NCBI RefSeq assembly: GCF_036417845.1
Contig: NC_089979.1
Coordinates: 8,981,424-9,045,423, forward strand
Direction of reading: 5' to 3'
Length of the DNA: 64,000 nt
DNA from: Apteryx mantelli
Taxonomy: Eukaryota; Chordata; Aves; Apterygiformes; Apterygidae
A model generated the notes under the pieces. It worked only from the letters and a program-made list of their open reading frames with translations, did no database searches and was not told where the DNA came from. The stretch's first letter is position 1. Each line of letters starts with the position of its first letter. Below, piece by piece: positions 11,463-25,700 of this stretch. The translations under genes were made by a program, and so were the position numbers.

Positions 11463-13750
11463 TTGCTCCTGAATAACCTTTTTTTTTTTTTTTTTTTAAT
11501 GCTAGTTCATTTTCTCCACAGGCTCTCCAATTTTTTCAGATTTTTTTCAGTTGCTCAGGCTGGTGCAGAATGGCTGCCAAAAGCAATCTGTTTTTTGTTG
11601 CAGTGTATTTTCACCACCATGACATGCTATTTTTCCCCATGTATAAACATATATACACATAGTGTATAACACTTATTGCTACAGACAAGCCCCCTACATC
11701 CAGTGCTCAGGACATAACACAGCATATTAAAAACCATTACTGAAGCATTTCAAATGCCCTCTGTAAAATGACCACCAAAAGCCACATAGATATGGTACAA
11801 AAGAAAAAAAAGTAGGAGCTAATAAAATGTGAGGATAGCAATGGGCATTTACAAAGTGATTACACCTCCGACCTTAATAAGCACAGTCTAAAATTAAGAA
11901 GCACAGACTGCAAGATTTCTAAGCATTAGAGAGAAAACCTAAGGTTCCCGTCTTTTAAAATACCCTGGCAAAGATGGTCCCTTCTGCATATGAATGTAAA
12001 ACTTCTGTACATCACCTTTACACATCAGTACCTCTACATGACTGGCAACAGAGCAAGGATCTGAAGATGAGCCGATTGCATGCTTCTTGTTATGAAGAGT
12101 GCTTAAAAACAAAACAAAACACAAGCTCAAGTTGTCCAAATTCTGATTTTTTAAAGTTTCTGCAAAGAAAAAATAAAATAATTGCAGTTTGCCTTCAAAT
12201 ACAACGGAAAGAATATACTGTTTTTCTAGAGTCATTTTTTATAATCTCACTGTGAAGTTCTAGTGACTCCCTTAAGTCAGAACTTTGAGTTTGGCAAGGA
12301 GAAGTACTAGAGGTGGGTTTTTGTTTTAAAAAGCCTTTCAGGTCTAGCTAAGTTAGAAGTCCCATGGGAGCAGGGGAGCTCACCATTTGCACATGATCAG
12401 TAGAGGCTTACTAGAGGAAGGTAGCAAAAATATCTACAGAGTTTGATCACTGCACACACAATCCAACTGTACAGAGCTCCCAGAATACACTCGAGCCTGA
12501 GGACAAGAAGAGCAGAGCAGACCCTTCCCTAGGGTGACCTTCCCACAGCAACCAGAAAGAACTGGGGCACAAGAAGAAAGGAGTGAAACCCTCCAGGCAT
12601 CATAGAAAAGCAGAGAGTGAAGAAAGCTGAAGAATGAAAGGAGAGAGGGATGCAAGCTGGAAGACAAACAAACAAGGAGCACAACTTAGGGATAAAATGA
12701 AGAATGACAGGCAGATGTTAGTCCTACAAGGGGGCTGCATCCATATAGCAATATCCCTAGCAAATATATGAGATCTACCAGAAAATTGCAACGTACTCTG
12801 CTTAGATAATTTTAAAGAGAATGACAGGCTTCTATTGCTGTAAGTTACATCCACTACTTCCTAGCTGAACAAAGATCTATATATCTAAGGCCAGAACATC
12901 CAATATACGGGCCTTACCCAAACCACAGCTGCCCCCAAGAAGAGGTGGTAGGAAGCATCTTCCAACCCATCCCAAGCCATACGACTTGAAGTACCTCCAT
13001 TTTATGACCAAAAAACATAGGCAACCCCCATCCTGTGATATCTGATCACATGACCAGGACCATGTTTCATTTATGAATATAATATTTATGTCCTACTGCC
13101 ATCGTTACAACTGAAAATGCAGAGTTCCTGAGGCAGATGCCTACATTATGGTTATGGAGAAGGGTTTGAAATGAATCACTTCCAAACACCTCCATGAAGA
13201 ACTGTGCAGACCCACCTCAGAAAAAAGCTGGGCATCTAAAGACTACAAGTTTGCCACCTAGCCCTGTGAAAACACAACAGGGTTCTGTACAGTGGCACTT
13301 ACCTTTTTATTAAGAACTTAATTTAAGATGAAATAAAGTTGCAAAATTAAAAGTTCCATATCACCTTCTTATATACATGTATCAGAAACAGTCATTACAT
13401 CATCATATACTTTTTTCACCTCAGAGAGAGTCTACCTATGCTACACAACGCATGAGGCGACTGCAATTCATCTCCAGATGAATAATGATGTAAATAGACT
13501 GTGTGCAGATTCGCAACTCATTTACCAAGGAAGCTGGAAGACACAAGGAGGACGATGCCTATAGAAGAAAGATTTTCTTGATAAGGCCAACTAAAAGACA
13601 TACTGGTATGAACCAGACCACACAGGGTTTGACTGGTGCAAAGCAAGCAACTAAGTTACATACTGTGCAGAACACTTAGCATTGCTATGGCACTTGACTT
13701 TTAAGTGCTTAAAAAAAAAAAAAAAAGAAAGAAAACAAAACAAACCCAAA
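11463..13750. repeat. Simple poly-T and poly-A runs in gene-poor sequence
   Basis: A T-run near 11479-11497 and an A-run near 13710-13726 are the only clear low-complexity tracts here. Between them I see no gene on either strand. Depending on the polyadenylation site used, this is intergenic or part of the PHF20L1 3'UTR. Confidence 0.6.
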
Positions 13751-15392
13751 AAACTTTAAGAGCATCCCAACATTTGAATACTTGAGAAACTGGGGCCATA
13801 ACTAATGTTCACATGTTGCAGACTAACGTCACAATTTGAGAAAGCAAACTCAAAAGTTCGTGAAGCATTCAAGCAGTATGCAATGTATTGCAGAACAGTC
13901 CATAAGGAAAATGAGACTGTAGTTCACGTAAGATATGAATGCCTGCAAGAATTCTTATAGTACTTGACTACATAAGAAAGGAAGATTAAAAAAAGAAAAA
14001 AAAAAGAATAATTGCTTTGTAAGTACAGGCCATCCTGAGTAAGGCAGGATCCTCAGGGATAGAATCATGTAGTCAAGTAAATTCAGAGACTGTTACATAT
14101 ACAAATGGAAGACAAATTAAAGCTGCAAGGGCAACTTTAATTTTGACCTTACAACAATTTCCTTTTCAGGATACTATTCTTATACCTCTGCACTAGGAAT
14201 AGAAACTCCTTCCTCCCACCTGAAATCCTTCGGTCCATCTCCACCTTCAGTTACATTTACAATTATATTATATCACACTCATGCACACACATTGCATAAT
14301 ATTGCTATAGTGTATGCTGTATAAATTATGTAAATACACTCCACTTTGTTTCAAAGTAATTCATCTGTGTTTACGCTTCTCTTATACAGTACACAGTACT
14401 ACATTCAAGGATATGCAGCAAGTGAATTATATATAAAAAAAAGTCTCACATATCAAAAAAGCAAGTAGGTCACTCAACAACTACTCTTATTGTTTTAAGC
14501 AGTTATTTAAGCATCCAACTATATAACATATCAGGGTATTTTATTTAACAATGACCATTAAAATGCCAACAATTTCTCAGCTGTTGTATTCTTTCTGTTA
14601 TGAAGTTGCCAATCATGATTCCATAATGAGCTTCCAAGTTATACTTATCATACAGATTTGTAACATCTCCTGTAAGACTGATGCGGCAAGACCTTTTAAA
14701 TAGCAATTGCTCTATAACAGGGGTTTACATTTTGCTTTAGACATCAAGAGTGATAACTTACTTCAGACATAATAGACAGATGGGAAACATCGGAGTAAGT
14801 ATATTTTAGCAATGAACAAGCCATGCTACTTTCTTTCTCAATAATGGTTTTGTCATGAAAGTTCAGCACACTGGTTATAAAAATCTTTCCTAGATAACCC
14901 ATCTTTGGCACATTTTTCAACTTTACAAATCCTCAAAAGGCATTCCAGCAATTTATGATTTTTTTGATGGTCTGTACGTTATCACTTTTATTTTTCCTCT
15001 TCTTCTTCATTGGTATGTAGATCAGGAAGGAAAGTGGAAAATGTAGAGTATGCAGAATAGTTTTAATAAACAGTTTTACATACAGTACCTTACATATAGA
15101 ACAGTGTGTTTGCAAATTTAAATAATTTTTGAATGTACAGTGGCTTGTACTCTTATCAAAAGGTAAATTCAAGTTTACTGTCTATCGGTTCTAAAATGCA
15201 TTTATACAGATAACTAGAACTGATAAACAGATGTGAGGCATAAAATGTTCAAGTATCTTAATGTCATCAGTTAAATAGCCTCCTTTTAACAGTCATATTT
15301 TACAAATTTCAAAACCTGTACATACATTATTTTCAATTTTAGAAACTGCTTGTTAAAAGGTAACATTTCATGTTAACCACCAGTTCTTATAG

Positions 15393-15398
15393 TTTATT
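15393..15398 (-). terminator. Candidate proximal poly(A) signal AATAAA
   Basis: AATAAA on the minus strand, about 1.18 kb after the PHF20L1 stop codon, is followed by a GGTGGTT stretch about 15 nt downstream. This is a plausible cleavage region. Confidence 0.4.
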
Positions 15399-15436
15399 GT
15401 AATAAAACTAGACATGTGTAGATATAAATGTATAGG

Positions 15437-15478
15437 GTATGTATATATGTACATGTGTATCTACACACATATACATAC
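15437..15478 (-). repeat. Inverted repeat / predicted 3'UTR hairpin
   Basis: The arms at 15465-15478 and 15437-15450 pair over 14 positions in the minus-strand RNA (13 Watson-Crick, one G-U) around a 14-nt loop. A Pumilio-type UGUACAUA lies at 15453-15446, across the loop and 3' arm. The tract is also nearly alternating purine-pyrimidine. Confidence 0.6.
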
Positions 15479-16577
15479 ACATAGAAGTATGTATCACTGG
15501 GTGCAGCGGCAACTTAAAAGCACAGGGAAAGTCCTGGGCTCAAAATCCAGCAAGATCTAACAGAGCAACTAGGTTGCCTTTGGTTTCACGATGTTTCATT
15601 CACTGAAGCGGACAGTTTTGATAAAAACAATGTATCTCATGATATTTATTCTAGTGGTTTAGTAATTCACAGCCACAGACATTTTTGCTGCTCTTGTCAT
15701 TCCTCATCCCAGCTGAGGTTGATAAATTTTCAGAGGGCTAACACGAAAACAGAGCTACCCAGGACAAAAATTGTACTTTGAATCCTGAACATTGCAATAG
15801 AACATAAAAAAATATAAACTAGATACACTTTTGGATGGATTGCTGGCACCAAGTAGGACTTTGGAAAAAAACCTTCATGTAAGTCATACTCAAACTCTCA
15901 TCCCAGTGGTTTTAACATTATTTGGCACATCTGACAACTATTTGCCACTTATGTTTTAAAGGAGCCTAAGGGTGCTGTAATAAGGATTTCTATTTAAAAA
16001 AATACTTTAAAAAAGGAGACCATGACAAGTCGTTTCTTTCAAAGCCAAAGCTCGTATGTTCATTTTCCCAAACATTCATGAGAGAAGAAAATAACAATCT
16101 ACAAACTTTTCTTGTAGAGAGGATACAGAGCTCTCTGTGTCTATCTTTCACTAGCAAGATAAAAGGAATTCATTAAAAATGCATTTCCCAAAGACTGTTT
16201 TTAATCACCCGACTTCTGTGAGTTCGGAACTTCCTGCCAAAGGTTTCAAAATGGTAGCACTGTTCTTCGCAGAATTTTTGTTTGTTCACCTTTCTTATAT
16301 GAGGAAAATGCCTTGTTTATCATGTTAAGATCACATCAACATTTCTCAGTGTGTAATATATTATACTTTGAAGCTTGGACACTGAATATTCAGATTTTCA
16401 GTATAACAAATTCCTTAGTCTAGATCTCTTCTCCTCTCTCTAAAGCTTCAGGCTATTAATGTAATCAGCACAGAACCAGATAAATGCTCAGCTTTTTGCT
16501 GTCTTCCTGTCAGTCTTGCGGCTAATAAGAAAATTCACTGTAGAAAGCCTATTTTTATTTCTTTATTCTTCCTTTTG

Positions 16578-16720
16578 TCATACAGAGCAAAGTGTTGCTA
16601 TTTGTTGTACTTTCCCCATGTCAATTAAGAGCTGTTTGATACGTCGCTTGAGCTGAGGCAATCTTGCAAGAGGATCTGGTGGCTCCAGTTCTCCAGTGAA
16701 ATCAAGCCAGCTTTCTAAAA
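16578..16720 (-). CDS. PHF20L1: PHF20L1 last coding exon with stop
   Basis: This exon codes (V)[18 protein letters not shown] then [20 protein letters not shown] and QIATLCSV, then TGA at 16580-16578. Acceptor CTTCTGTAG. The C-terminus matches human almost residue for residue, so the reading frame through all 19 exons is confirmed at its end. Confidence 0.98.
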
Positions 16721-19700
16721 CTACAGAAGGAAAAGGAAGAAATTAATTAGAACATGCCTTGGAGCAACATAATTTTCATAACAATTAAACTTATTTCTTT
16801 CATATTTTCTGTCTTTAATAAGAAGGGGAAATATACTAAGGGTGTGATCTTTATCTAACATAAGACACATTTACTAGGGAAATTTCAACTAATTTAGTGT
16901 TTCACTCACTGAATGGACTGCTAATATAAAAAGGTACTTGGGGTCAAATTATAGCCTTGGCTGACAATTTACTGTCTACACACACACAAAAGAACCCCTA
17001 GTTCAAGGTCTTCTGTCTGTGATGGTTGTGTAACAGAAAAAGTAACCCTTAAAAGCAAGGATCAGTCAAATCCTAGGCTCACTCCTGTCACTTTAACAGA
17101 CTGGATTTTCTTTTATTTTCAGGATTATCTTGCTGTTCTTTGCTGAAGAACCTGAAACCAGTTATTTACTAACACATAGCAAACCAAAGATGAAGGCAGA
17201 ATGAGCACATCTTTCCTCCTAAATATTTCCAAATACTAGACAAATCAGACCAGAAAATCCTCCCCAGAAGAGCTGCAGAAAAATCTGATACCTTTAGGGT
17301 CCATCCCTGAACAAAGGCTAGAGAAGTTACCTACACTTTCTGAAGTCTCTCTCTTATTACATGATTCAAGCTAACTTTTCAGAGGTCCCGAGCACTTACC
17401 TACTTTACTGTGTATTCGACACTTTTGGAAAGCATGTGTGTGTGTGTGCATGGCCAGGGCAGAGGTGATGCTGGTACAAGCTCTGGTTATAACTTTGGGT
17501 ACCCAAATTTGAATATGATTTTTGAAAATCCATCCTCAGTGTCTCAGATCACCTTCAACACAGTGGCTATGCAAGATGCTGTTATAGGTGTGTTAACATT
17601 AAGAGTTAAAGAACTGTATGTAATATCTGGCAATGCAGTTACCATCAACTTCCTTTTCAATCAGGTCCATTCTGCTGGTGACTTCATTCTGTACATTCTC
17701 TATATGGGTAAGGAGATTTAGCTGCCATTGAAGATGAGTGTCCACTTGTTCTTCTGAGCCTTTTTTTTCATTACAAACAAACACAGTGTTCCCTTCAGCA
17801 GAATTCTTCTTCATAGGTGCAATAGAAAGAAAAAAGTTGCCATTTAAGAGTGGTTATTTTTGTATTTCTGCTGTTGATTTCAATACTTGAGTCACATGAT
17901 AAACGATGCCATTTCAAAACTGTACTTCTGTCTACTTCACAAAAAGCATACTCAAAAGCCATGTACCATGACACATCAATAGACTAAACCAAACAAAATG
18001 CAAATTCCATACAAATGAGCAGTAACAGCATTGGGGAAGTGGAATAAGAGTGGGGGGAAGTAAATTTTACCAGCTCAATAATGCAGGAGGACAGACTGCA
18101 TTTCTGTGCCCTGTTTATACAAATTATAACTCAAATCATGAAGTGCTGAACTGCATCAGTGAATCATCACCAAAAATGTGCAAAACCCTATGGTTTGTTG
18201 CAATTTTAGTCATGAAACGTAGGAAAACTGCCTAAAACACAGTAATACTGAAGATGTGAAAAGTCTACTTATTTTGTGCAAATCAGCTGCCCATTCATAT
18301 GTTGATTAAAACAAAAGACTTCTCTTCCTACTACTGCTGTGATCCCATGCAACTTCCCACCACGAGTCTGGGCCAGACTTAAACATGTTTGGAGACTGTT
18401 ATATGGCCAGTAATGTACAAAATTATGCACACAAAGTAAACGTAGTATGTTAGACATAGATTGCCTTCTTTGACATACTTAGTATCTCCATAATATCTTT
18501 ATCTTTTTGTATTTCATGTATTTAGGCAACAACCAAAGGAAGTATATCTCACCTGACAAATCAGTCAAAATTTTCAGCATCTACATTAACTAACAGGACT
18601 GGCAGTTTCAGTTTTGTAGCCCCTATGACTTCATATCTGATGAAGCTCCTTCACTAGTGATTATTCTGTTTTAGGAAGCAGCTTCACAGAAATTGCTGGA
18701 GGACCTGGGCTTACCCTGTATCAGTTCACAGTAAATGCCAGAGCAAGGCATGCATTGTATCATACTAGTGCGTTACTCTGAAAAAAGTGCTCAACTAAAT
18801 CTTTTCCCACATCACATTAAAACAGACTTAGCACCCTCTAAAAGTATATCTTCCCCCAACCAGGAAGAGGAGGAGAGAGAAGAGAGAGGGGCAGGACAGT
18901 GGGGACTGGAAGATTTTTAGTTACTTCTTAGCCAAAAAAAATCCAAAAAAACTTTGTTTGCTTTTAAGTCTTAAAAGCAATTCCAAAAAACCTGAACTTG
19001 GATTGTCTCACGGGCAGTTGCACAAGCGAGTCCTGGAGAATGTATATTGTTAATACTCACAATATTCACCACAGAGCTGAAGTATACTCCTTAGTTACTG
19101 AAGACAGGTATTGAAAGCCATAAAAGCCTCTCAACTCTTAAAGCCTACAACTAAAATCTTTTCTCTCTCAAGATACCAAGTTTGTCTCTTCAGTGCTTTT
19201 CACTATTCAAACTATTTCACTGATGTTTAGATAGGATGTTTCCAATGTAAACATAAGAAACACCTTATTTTTTACAATTTTCAGGATCTCACATACACTT
19301 AAGAGAGAATGCCATTCTTCTCTTGCTGTACGAGGACTTAAATGCATAATCCTAAAAACAAGAGCATCTATTATACGAGCCTTTCAGATGCACATTACAG
19401 TAACTGAGACAAATCTGCCAAGATCTACTCATGTCTTTCAGCCCTGATAAATTCATAGTTAAAGCTGAGATGATTACAGATTCTAATAATCTGCTCTAAC
19501 AGGCAGACTAAACACTAACAATTTTTTTTTCCTTTTAATGGCCTCTGTATTTGTTTATCCAAATGGCTAGTCTACAGTCCTAGAAAAATAAATAACTTGA
19601 AATTAGATAATCTGAACACTCTTTATAAGACATAAGAAGATCGCAGCAGAACCGTAGATCAGGAAAAAGCAAAACAATATGTAAAACCAGAAAATTCAAG

Positions 19701-22700
19701 GCGCTGCAGCAATCTAGAAGGGAGATTGCAATGGCCAAATCCAAATTTTGGCGAGGAGAGGTGAAGAAGTTTCACAGAGAAGCCAGCTCATGTTACAAAT
19801 GGCACTTCAATGTTGATTTCAGTGTGGTTTTAAGGTAGGTACAGACTAGTTCATGTAGAAACCAAGGAGCGCTTTTCAGTACATAGTGAGTCGAGAGAAA
19901 AAGCCTATTCGGACACCAAGGCTGACTACTGACAACAGTATAAACTAGGGTGTCCCAAAGGAAAAAGTACTCCGATACTGTCCCAACAGATCCCTTCCCA
20001 ATTTAAAACAGAGCACCCAGCTCTTTAGTTTTATGGAGTAGGCTCTCAGGGAAACATTAACTCTGTTTCACTGTCCATATTTTAAATTCTAAAAACATGC
20101 TATTTAAAATCATGATTTACGCTATTGTTGGAAAGAAAATGCATTTCACATTGCTGCATGTTTCCTTACTATACAAACTGAGTACAGTCATGCAGTTCAG
20201 CATACAAATAGTTATCTCTAACCAGAATGAGCCAAAGTTTCCCATTCAGGGTACATAGCTTACATGCCACATTTAAAACTAGAATTATAAGGAAAAAAAC
20301 ATATCTTACTCATTTCTTCCACACCAGAAACTGTACTTCGAAAGGGGGATGAGTTGGGCGATTTATTTTCACACAGTTGGTATTGCAGAAAACAGAAAGG
20401 TTTGTTTTACTTTGCATTTGGTTTAAAAAGAACTCTTCACTAAGACCAGACTAAAAAGTTTCAGCCCTCCTCCACAAACTAATGGATTCAAGCAGTTAAC
20501 GCAAAACTGAGAAAGAAAGGTTTAAATGACTGGGTATAATCCTGACCAAAGACCTGTGAAACATATTTAATTAAAAGAAATATGCAATATAAAGGACTTA
20601 AAAGTTCCACATGAGTTGAAAACAGCTTAGCTGACCAGTAGTAAGTCATTACAAAAAAGAAACCAAAAAACAACCCACACAAACTTGTCCTGTTTTCTTC
20701 TCTTCCAAAAAAAACACTTAAGTGTTGTTTCAAGATCCCTCCTTTTAAGCACAGGGTTTTGATTTTTTTTTCCCCCAAAAACATTGGAAAGGAACAAGCA
20801 TAAACAAATTTTGCATAGGCAAAATTTTAACCATACTTTGGAATTCATTCACCAACTCAAACCTGAAACCATTTCACTGTGATGCAACTCTGTTCCTAGT
20901 TATATCTACCAACATATTTAATAGTAAACACCAAGTTTTAACAATGAACATTTCTATATATTTTTATGCACTTGGGTTTTATCATAATGAATTTTTTTTT
21001 AATTAAGAAACTTCACAGATGAAGAATAATACTTACCTGATCATTCATCCCATCATCTTTAAAAGAATATTGTAAACAATTTTTATTCTCTGAATGAAAT
21101 TCCTGATCTTCCTCAAAACTACTTGTATCTTCATCATCTGAGCTCATAGGGTCACTGACTGCTTTGCAGTCTTGACCAAAACTCTGTGGTTTTTGGTAAC
21201 TGTGCTCACTTGTGATATACGTTTCTTCCATCTTTTGGGGTAAGCTAGGTGGCTGTTTATGATTTTGACTGTGACACGTCCTTTCAATTGGATTAACAGG
21301 GTCTGGCAAAGTCACTGTTTTTTTCTCTACCCCAAGAGTCATTTGTTCTTGTTCTTTTCGCATCCCTGAATAAGCCCAGAGATGAAGGTCTGGGTGATGC
21401 TTATTTCTGGAAAAAAAAGAAAAAAAAAGGGGGGGGAGGGCAGAGGGGAAGCAAGTTATTAGAGATGTACCACTGTTAGAGCACTGAACCATTAAGCATC
21501 CATTTCTGCTATTGACAAGCACCATTATCAAGCATGCGAGCAAGCATTCGTAGGCAACTTTTCAATTTAGTACAAATCCAGAATGACCCTTTAATACAAG
21601 GGTCATCATGTAACAAAAGTTACCAATAAACCAAAAATATCAGATCTACTCGGGTGCTGAACTCCTAACTCCCACTGAAGCTGGAACTACTCCACATCTT
21701 GCACTGAAAGTGTTTAGAATATTACACAAGCAAGAACATTAACACAGGAGAATAATGCATATAGAGTAATGGTATTATTAGGTCTCTACTACCTAAATAT
21801 ATAAAGATGAAGAATATTCTAATACCTACTTTAATATCCCAATCTTCAACTGCAGTCCATGCAATATTTCAGTTACACCATATACGTCTGCCAGTAGATG
21901 ATGCGTTGACACAATCTTTTTGGCATTAAGATGAGAGTAGTTTTCTTTCAAAAATGATAATCCACACATGTGTCCATTGTTTAGCCAGTCTTTATCATAA
22001 AGATATTTGGCACTCCATCTCTGACCTGAGGGTAAGCAATAAACAGACTGAGGGCCACCTAAAATCACAGTGCAATTTTATTTAAAACTAGCGTGCTAGC
22101 ATTATATGCTGTACTCTCCTAAATGTCTCCTAACATCCATGAGAGAAGGACTCAAGATCTTGCTATTTCATTAGCATGTGAAAAATTAATTTTCATGGAT
22201 TTAAAAGAAACTCTTATCACTTATTATGAAAGCAAAAGTAAACCTCAAGTCTCATGACCCTTCTAAATGGCATTTGAAATGAACAATCTAATCAACTCTG
22301 CAAAGTACTGGATATAAAAAAGCTCGATAGTATGAATCTAACTGCAAAAGTGAATTTAAATTGGCTTTTTTTGTTCAACTGTTGCAGCTTACTTAAGAAA
22401 TAACTAAGATAGCAAGAGTCAGAGACTGTTAGAGACTAAATTCTATATGGACCTATCAAAAAGATCTGGTTTCTTTTTGAAAAGGCAGTAAATATTTGGC
22501 TTCAATACTGAAGTCAATATCTATTTCCTAGAAGCTAGTAGAAGGTCTTCATGAAGGGCAAACATCTCAAGATTATCCAACAGCAGAGTTCTTACACTCT
22601 CCTTTGAGGTATCTTGTACCAGACATTAGGCAGGATATTTAAGTAAGCAGGCCGTAGGTCTACATTGCTATGGCAATGTCTACAATCTTATCCAACAAGC

Positions 22701-25700
22701 ACGAATGACATTTAGCTAATACATCTACAGTAATTTAACCATTATGAAAAAAAAGAAAAAGAGCAACTTATAATGCTGATCATGCTAATATTATTGTTTA
22801 TAATGAGGAACCCAGACAAACAGACCGCCTAAGACTGCGATATCTTACAGTCAATTTTATATCAGACTATCATCATATACAGAACAAAGAATGGGTTGAC
22901 GGCAGCCCTTCATACCTTTCAGGAGAATACCCTATCTCCTTTCTGCCCATTATCCCAATACAGTTTAAAATACTGACATTGTGAATGACCTTTTTCTCCT
23001 GACACAGAAAGAAAAGAAGTAATGGTTAGGAAGGGAGAGAAGATAAAAATTAGGGACATAGTCTCTGAATAGCAGGGGATAATGAAGTACCTACTACAGA
23101 GCAGGAAAAGAACACAAAACAAATTAGTTGTTTTTAATAAGAAAAAGCTTGACTGCTCAAAGAGTATAACACATGAGTAATTATCAAACAAGACTTTATA
23201 CCATAAATCAAGCCTGATATGGGACAAATGGAAGAGTTGCATCTGTCTAGCTCTTTCCTAAATTTTCCTCTCAGAAATATTTAGTGAAACCAGTGCTATT
23301 CTGTACTTCTGCAAACTGGCTTCGGATATGATTTCTTAAATGCTGAACAAAAGTAAATTTGAGTGTATAGTTTCACTGTCTTCTTGAAAAAGCCAGACTG
23401 TTGGAATGGAAAAATCGCCAGAAGACATGTATGTGCATTTGTATCACTTGTCAGAAGGAATATGAAAAGCTTTCTTCCAAATTATATGGCTTTCCTCCAA
23501 ATAATTGTTAAGAAAAATGGTTTCATGAACAGATTTTTTTTTTTTTAAATCAACAGCTTCTTTATCAAATGTATTCAGTTTATAATTAATCAGATTTTTC
23601 CTAATTCTTACTATTTCAAGCTTATCCTGGCAATCTTAAGTTCAAGATGTGCTGTTCGTGCACTATTATTTTCCATAGTAAGTGCTGCTGCATATGTTTT
23701 GCATATGTAATTATGCTTTTATTATACAATTCTGAACAAACATTACCAAATTAAAATTAATATGAAACGAGATCCACAGAATTAAGTGCACTATGCTAAT
23801 GAGTCTTTAAAAGAGATTTAAATGAATAGATGTGATTACAAGTATATGCAGAACAGAGAATTTGTTTTGTAGAGAATTACTTTTCAGAGTACAATGACAT
23901 TAAAAAGTCCTATGGGTTTAGGGGAATTAAGTTTGAACAAGTAAACCCAAGGTAATTCAAATTCTGAAGTACGATTTAAGACATTTGAACAAGATGTTAC
24001 CAACAAGAAAAGTAAGCTCTGCTCAGAGCCAAACTTAGAAACATTTGCCCCAAAGTAGTATAACATATAACACAAAGCCGACAAAGTTGTAACAAGTAAA
24101 AGCAGTGCAGAATATCTCTGCTTAAAACCCCCCCATAGACAGCAGCAGATAAAGGTGATTTACTCATACCTGGTGGATCTCTGCAGATATAACAGATGTA
24201 TTGCTCTGGAATGCTGTCCTCTAACAACCCCATGCATACACTGTGTTGCCAACACAAGCACTCTTCACACTGACACCAAAAAAAAAAAAAGCAAAAACTA
24301 AAACTAAGATAACTGGATTTACAAATAAGAAGCTACTTCTTGTATCATCAAAATGCAAGGAACAACAGTTTAACTTAAACAGCTGTTTGAGTAAGATTAT
24401 TTTATTGGGCAATTTGTGTTTGGGTAGGCAAAGACATAAAGCTAAAAAGTAGCTTAACTCTAGTTCTGAAAGTCACCTCAACCACAAATTCCAGACTGGA
24501 GACAAAAAATTGAAGATGAAGATTGATAATAATTAATAGTATTTTATCATAACATTCAATATTTTAGCACCTAAATATTTAGAAGTGAAACATAAGACAG
24601 GAGAATAATATTACAGTAAAGTAGAAAGATAATGTAATACATTACAGCATAACAGTGAAAAGTAGAAAACTCTTCAGTTTAATTATTTATATTTACAAAG
24701 CATCTCTCCAGTGCGCTAGAAAGATGTGTTTTTAATACCGCACCAATGGAAAATCTAAAAAGAAAAAGAAAATGAAGAGAAAATGAAAGAGTAGAAATAA
24801 GAGAATAGGAGAGCAAAATAGAAGCGGTAAGACATGAAGGCCTTGAAATAGCAAATTGGTTGCTCTTGATGAGACAAGGAAGGAAGGGGAGATAAGTGAT
24901 CAGTATTAGGCTGGCACTGGACTTTAGAAATGGGCAGGAAACTACCACCACCGAGTACTCTTTTCCTTTCCATTCTCTTCTCAGTGTTGGCCTGCATTTT
25001 AAATACCTGTTGTTTTATTAGTGAAAGCCTCTCCTCTTTGCTGACATGCATTTTGAGCATCAACCTACCCAAAACACAGAAGCCACCTTTCCTCTTGTCA
25101 TACCACTATGGTTGCAATTTTCTCTTCTCTCTGCAAAGATTTCTACATCAGTCCATTTTTCCATATTACCACCATTGCTGACACTCCTGCTTAATTCTTC
25201 CAATACACCACTCCATTCCAGTAATGCTTTCCCAGGGACAGTTGTTTTATCCTTCTTTTTCAGATCTTTATGTCATTTCCAAAAGATTTTCCAGGCTATT
25301 AACCCGTGACAGCCATTTTTGCCTCATTCAGTTCTCAGCTAAAAAGGCTTCATATTTTCAACAGAAGTTGTACTACGTTAATAGTTATACACAGACCCGT
25401 TCTTTGAGTGCAGAAAAACACAAAAATACCCAAACTTTTTAAAGTTATTGACAACTCAGTTCTTCCTCACTGTTGATAGCATCCAATCTAAATGCTACAT
25501 TATGAATTCCTTGAGACAGGGAGTTTAAATTATCCATTATGAGATGGGAATTGCCCCCCCTTATTGTAGTACAAACAGCAGTAGCTGCAATCTGTTGATA
25601 ATGAAAATGCTGTGCAGACACTGTACACTCTTCAAGTGGTGATAGCTCTCTCCCTTTTCTATACCAAATTAAGTTAAATTCTTAGCAGTTTCTCCAATGA

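Larger units (their letters stand above)
11139..16577 (-). other. PHF20L1: PHF20L1 3'UTR (distal limit uncertain)
   Basis: The sequence after the stop codon is AT-rich, unspliced and without further coding exons. Several AATAAA signals occur on the minus strand, at 15650-15645, 15398-15393, 14992-14987, 14545-14540, 13311-13306 and 11144-11139. The last has the best downstream GU-rich stretch (GATTGTTATGTGCC about 20 nt further), which would give a 3'UTR near 5.4 kb. The 15.4 kb site would give about 1.2 kb. Both may be used. Confidence 0.45.

Noticed and set aside
17599..17642. Extension of the penultimate exon frame past the donor
   Set aside because: Reading continues ([11 protein letters not shown]) into the intron; the human break and the GTAACTGC donor place the end at 17643.
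24679..25072. Two overlapping minus frames of 90 and 105 codons
   Set aside because: Different phases of purine-rich intron; no PHF20L1 similarity and no splice sites in suitable phase.
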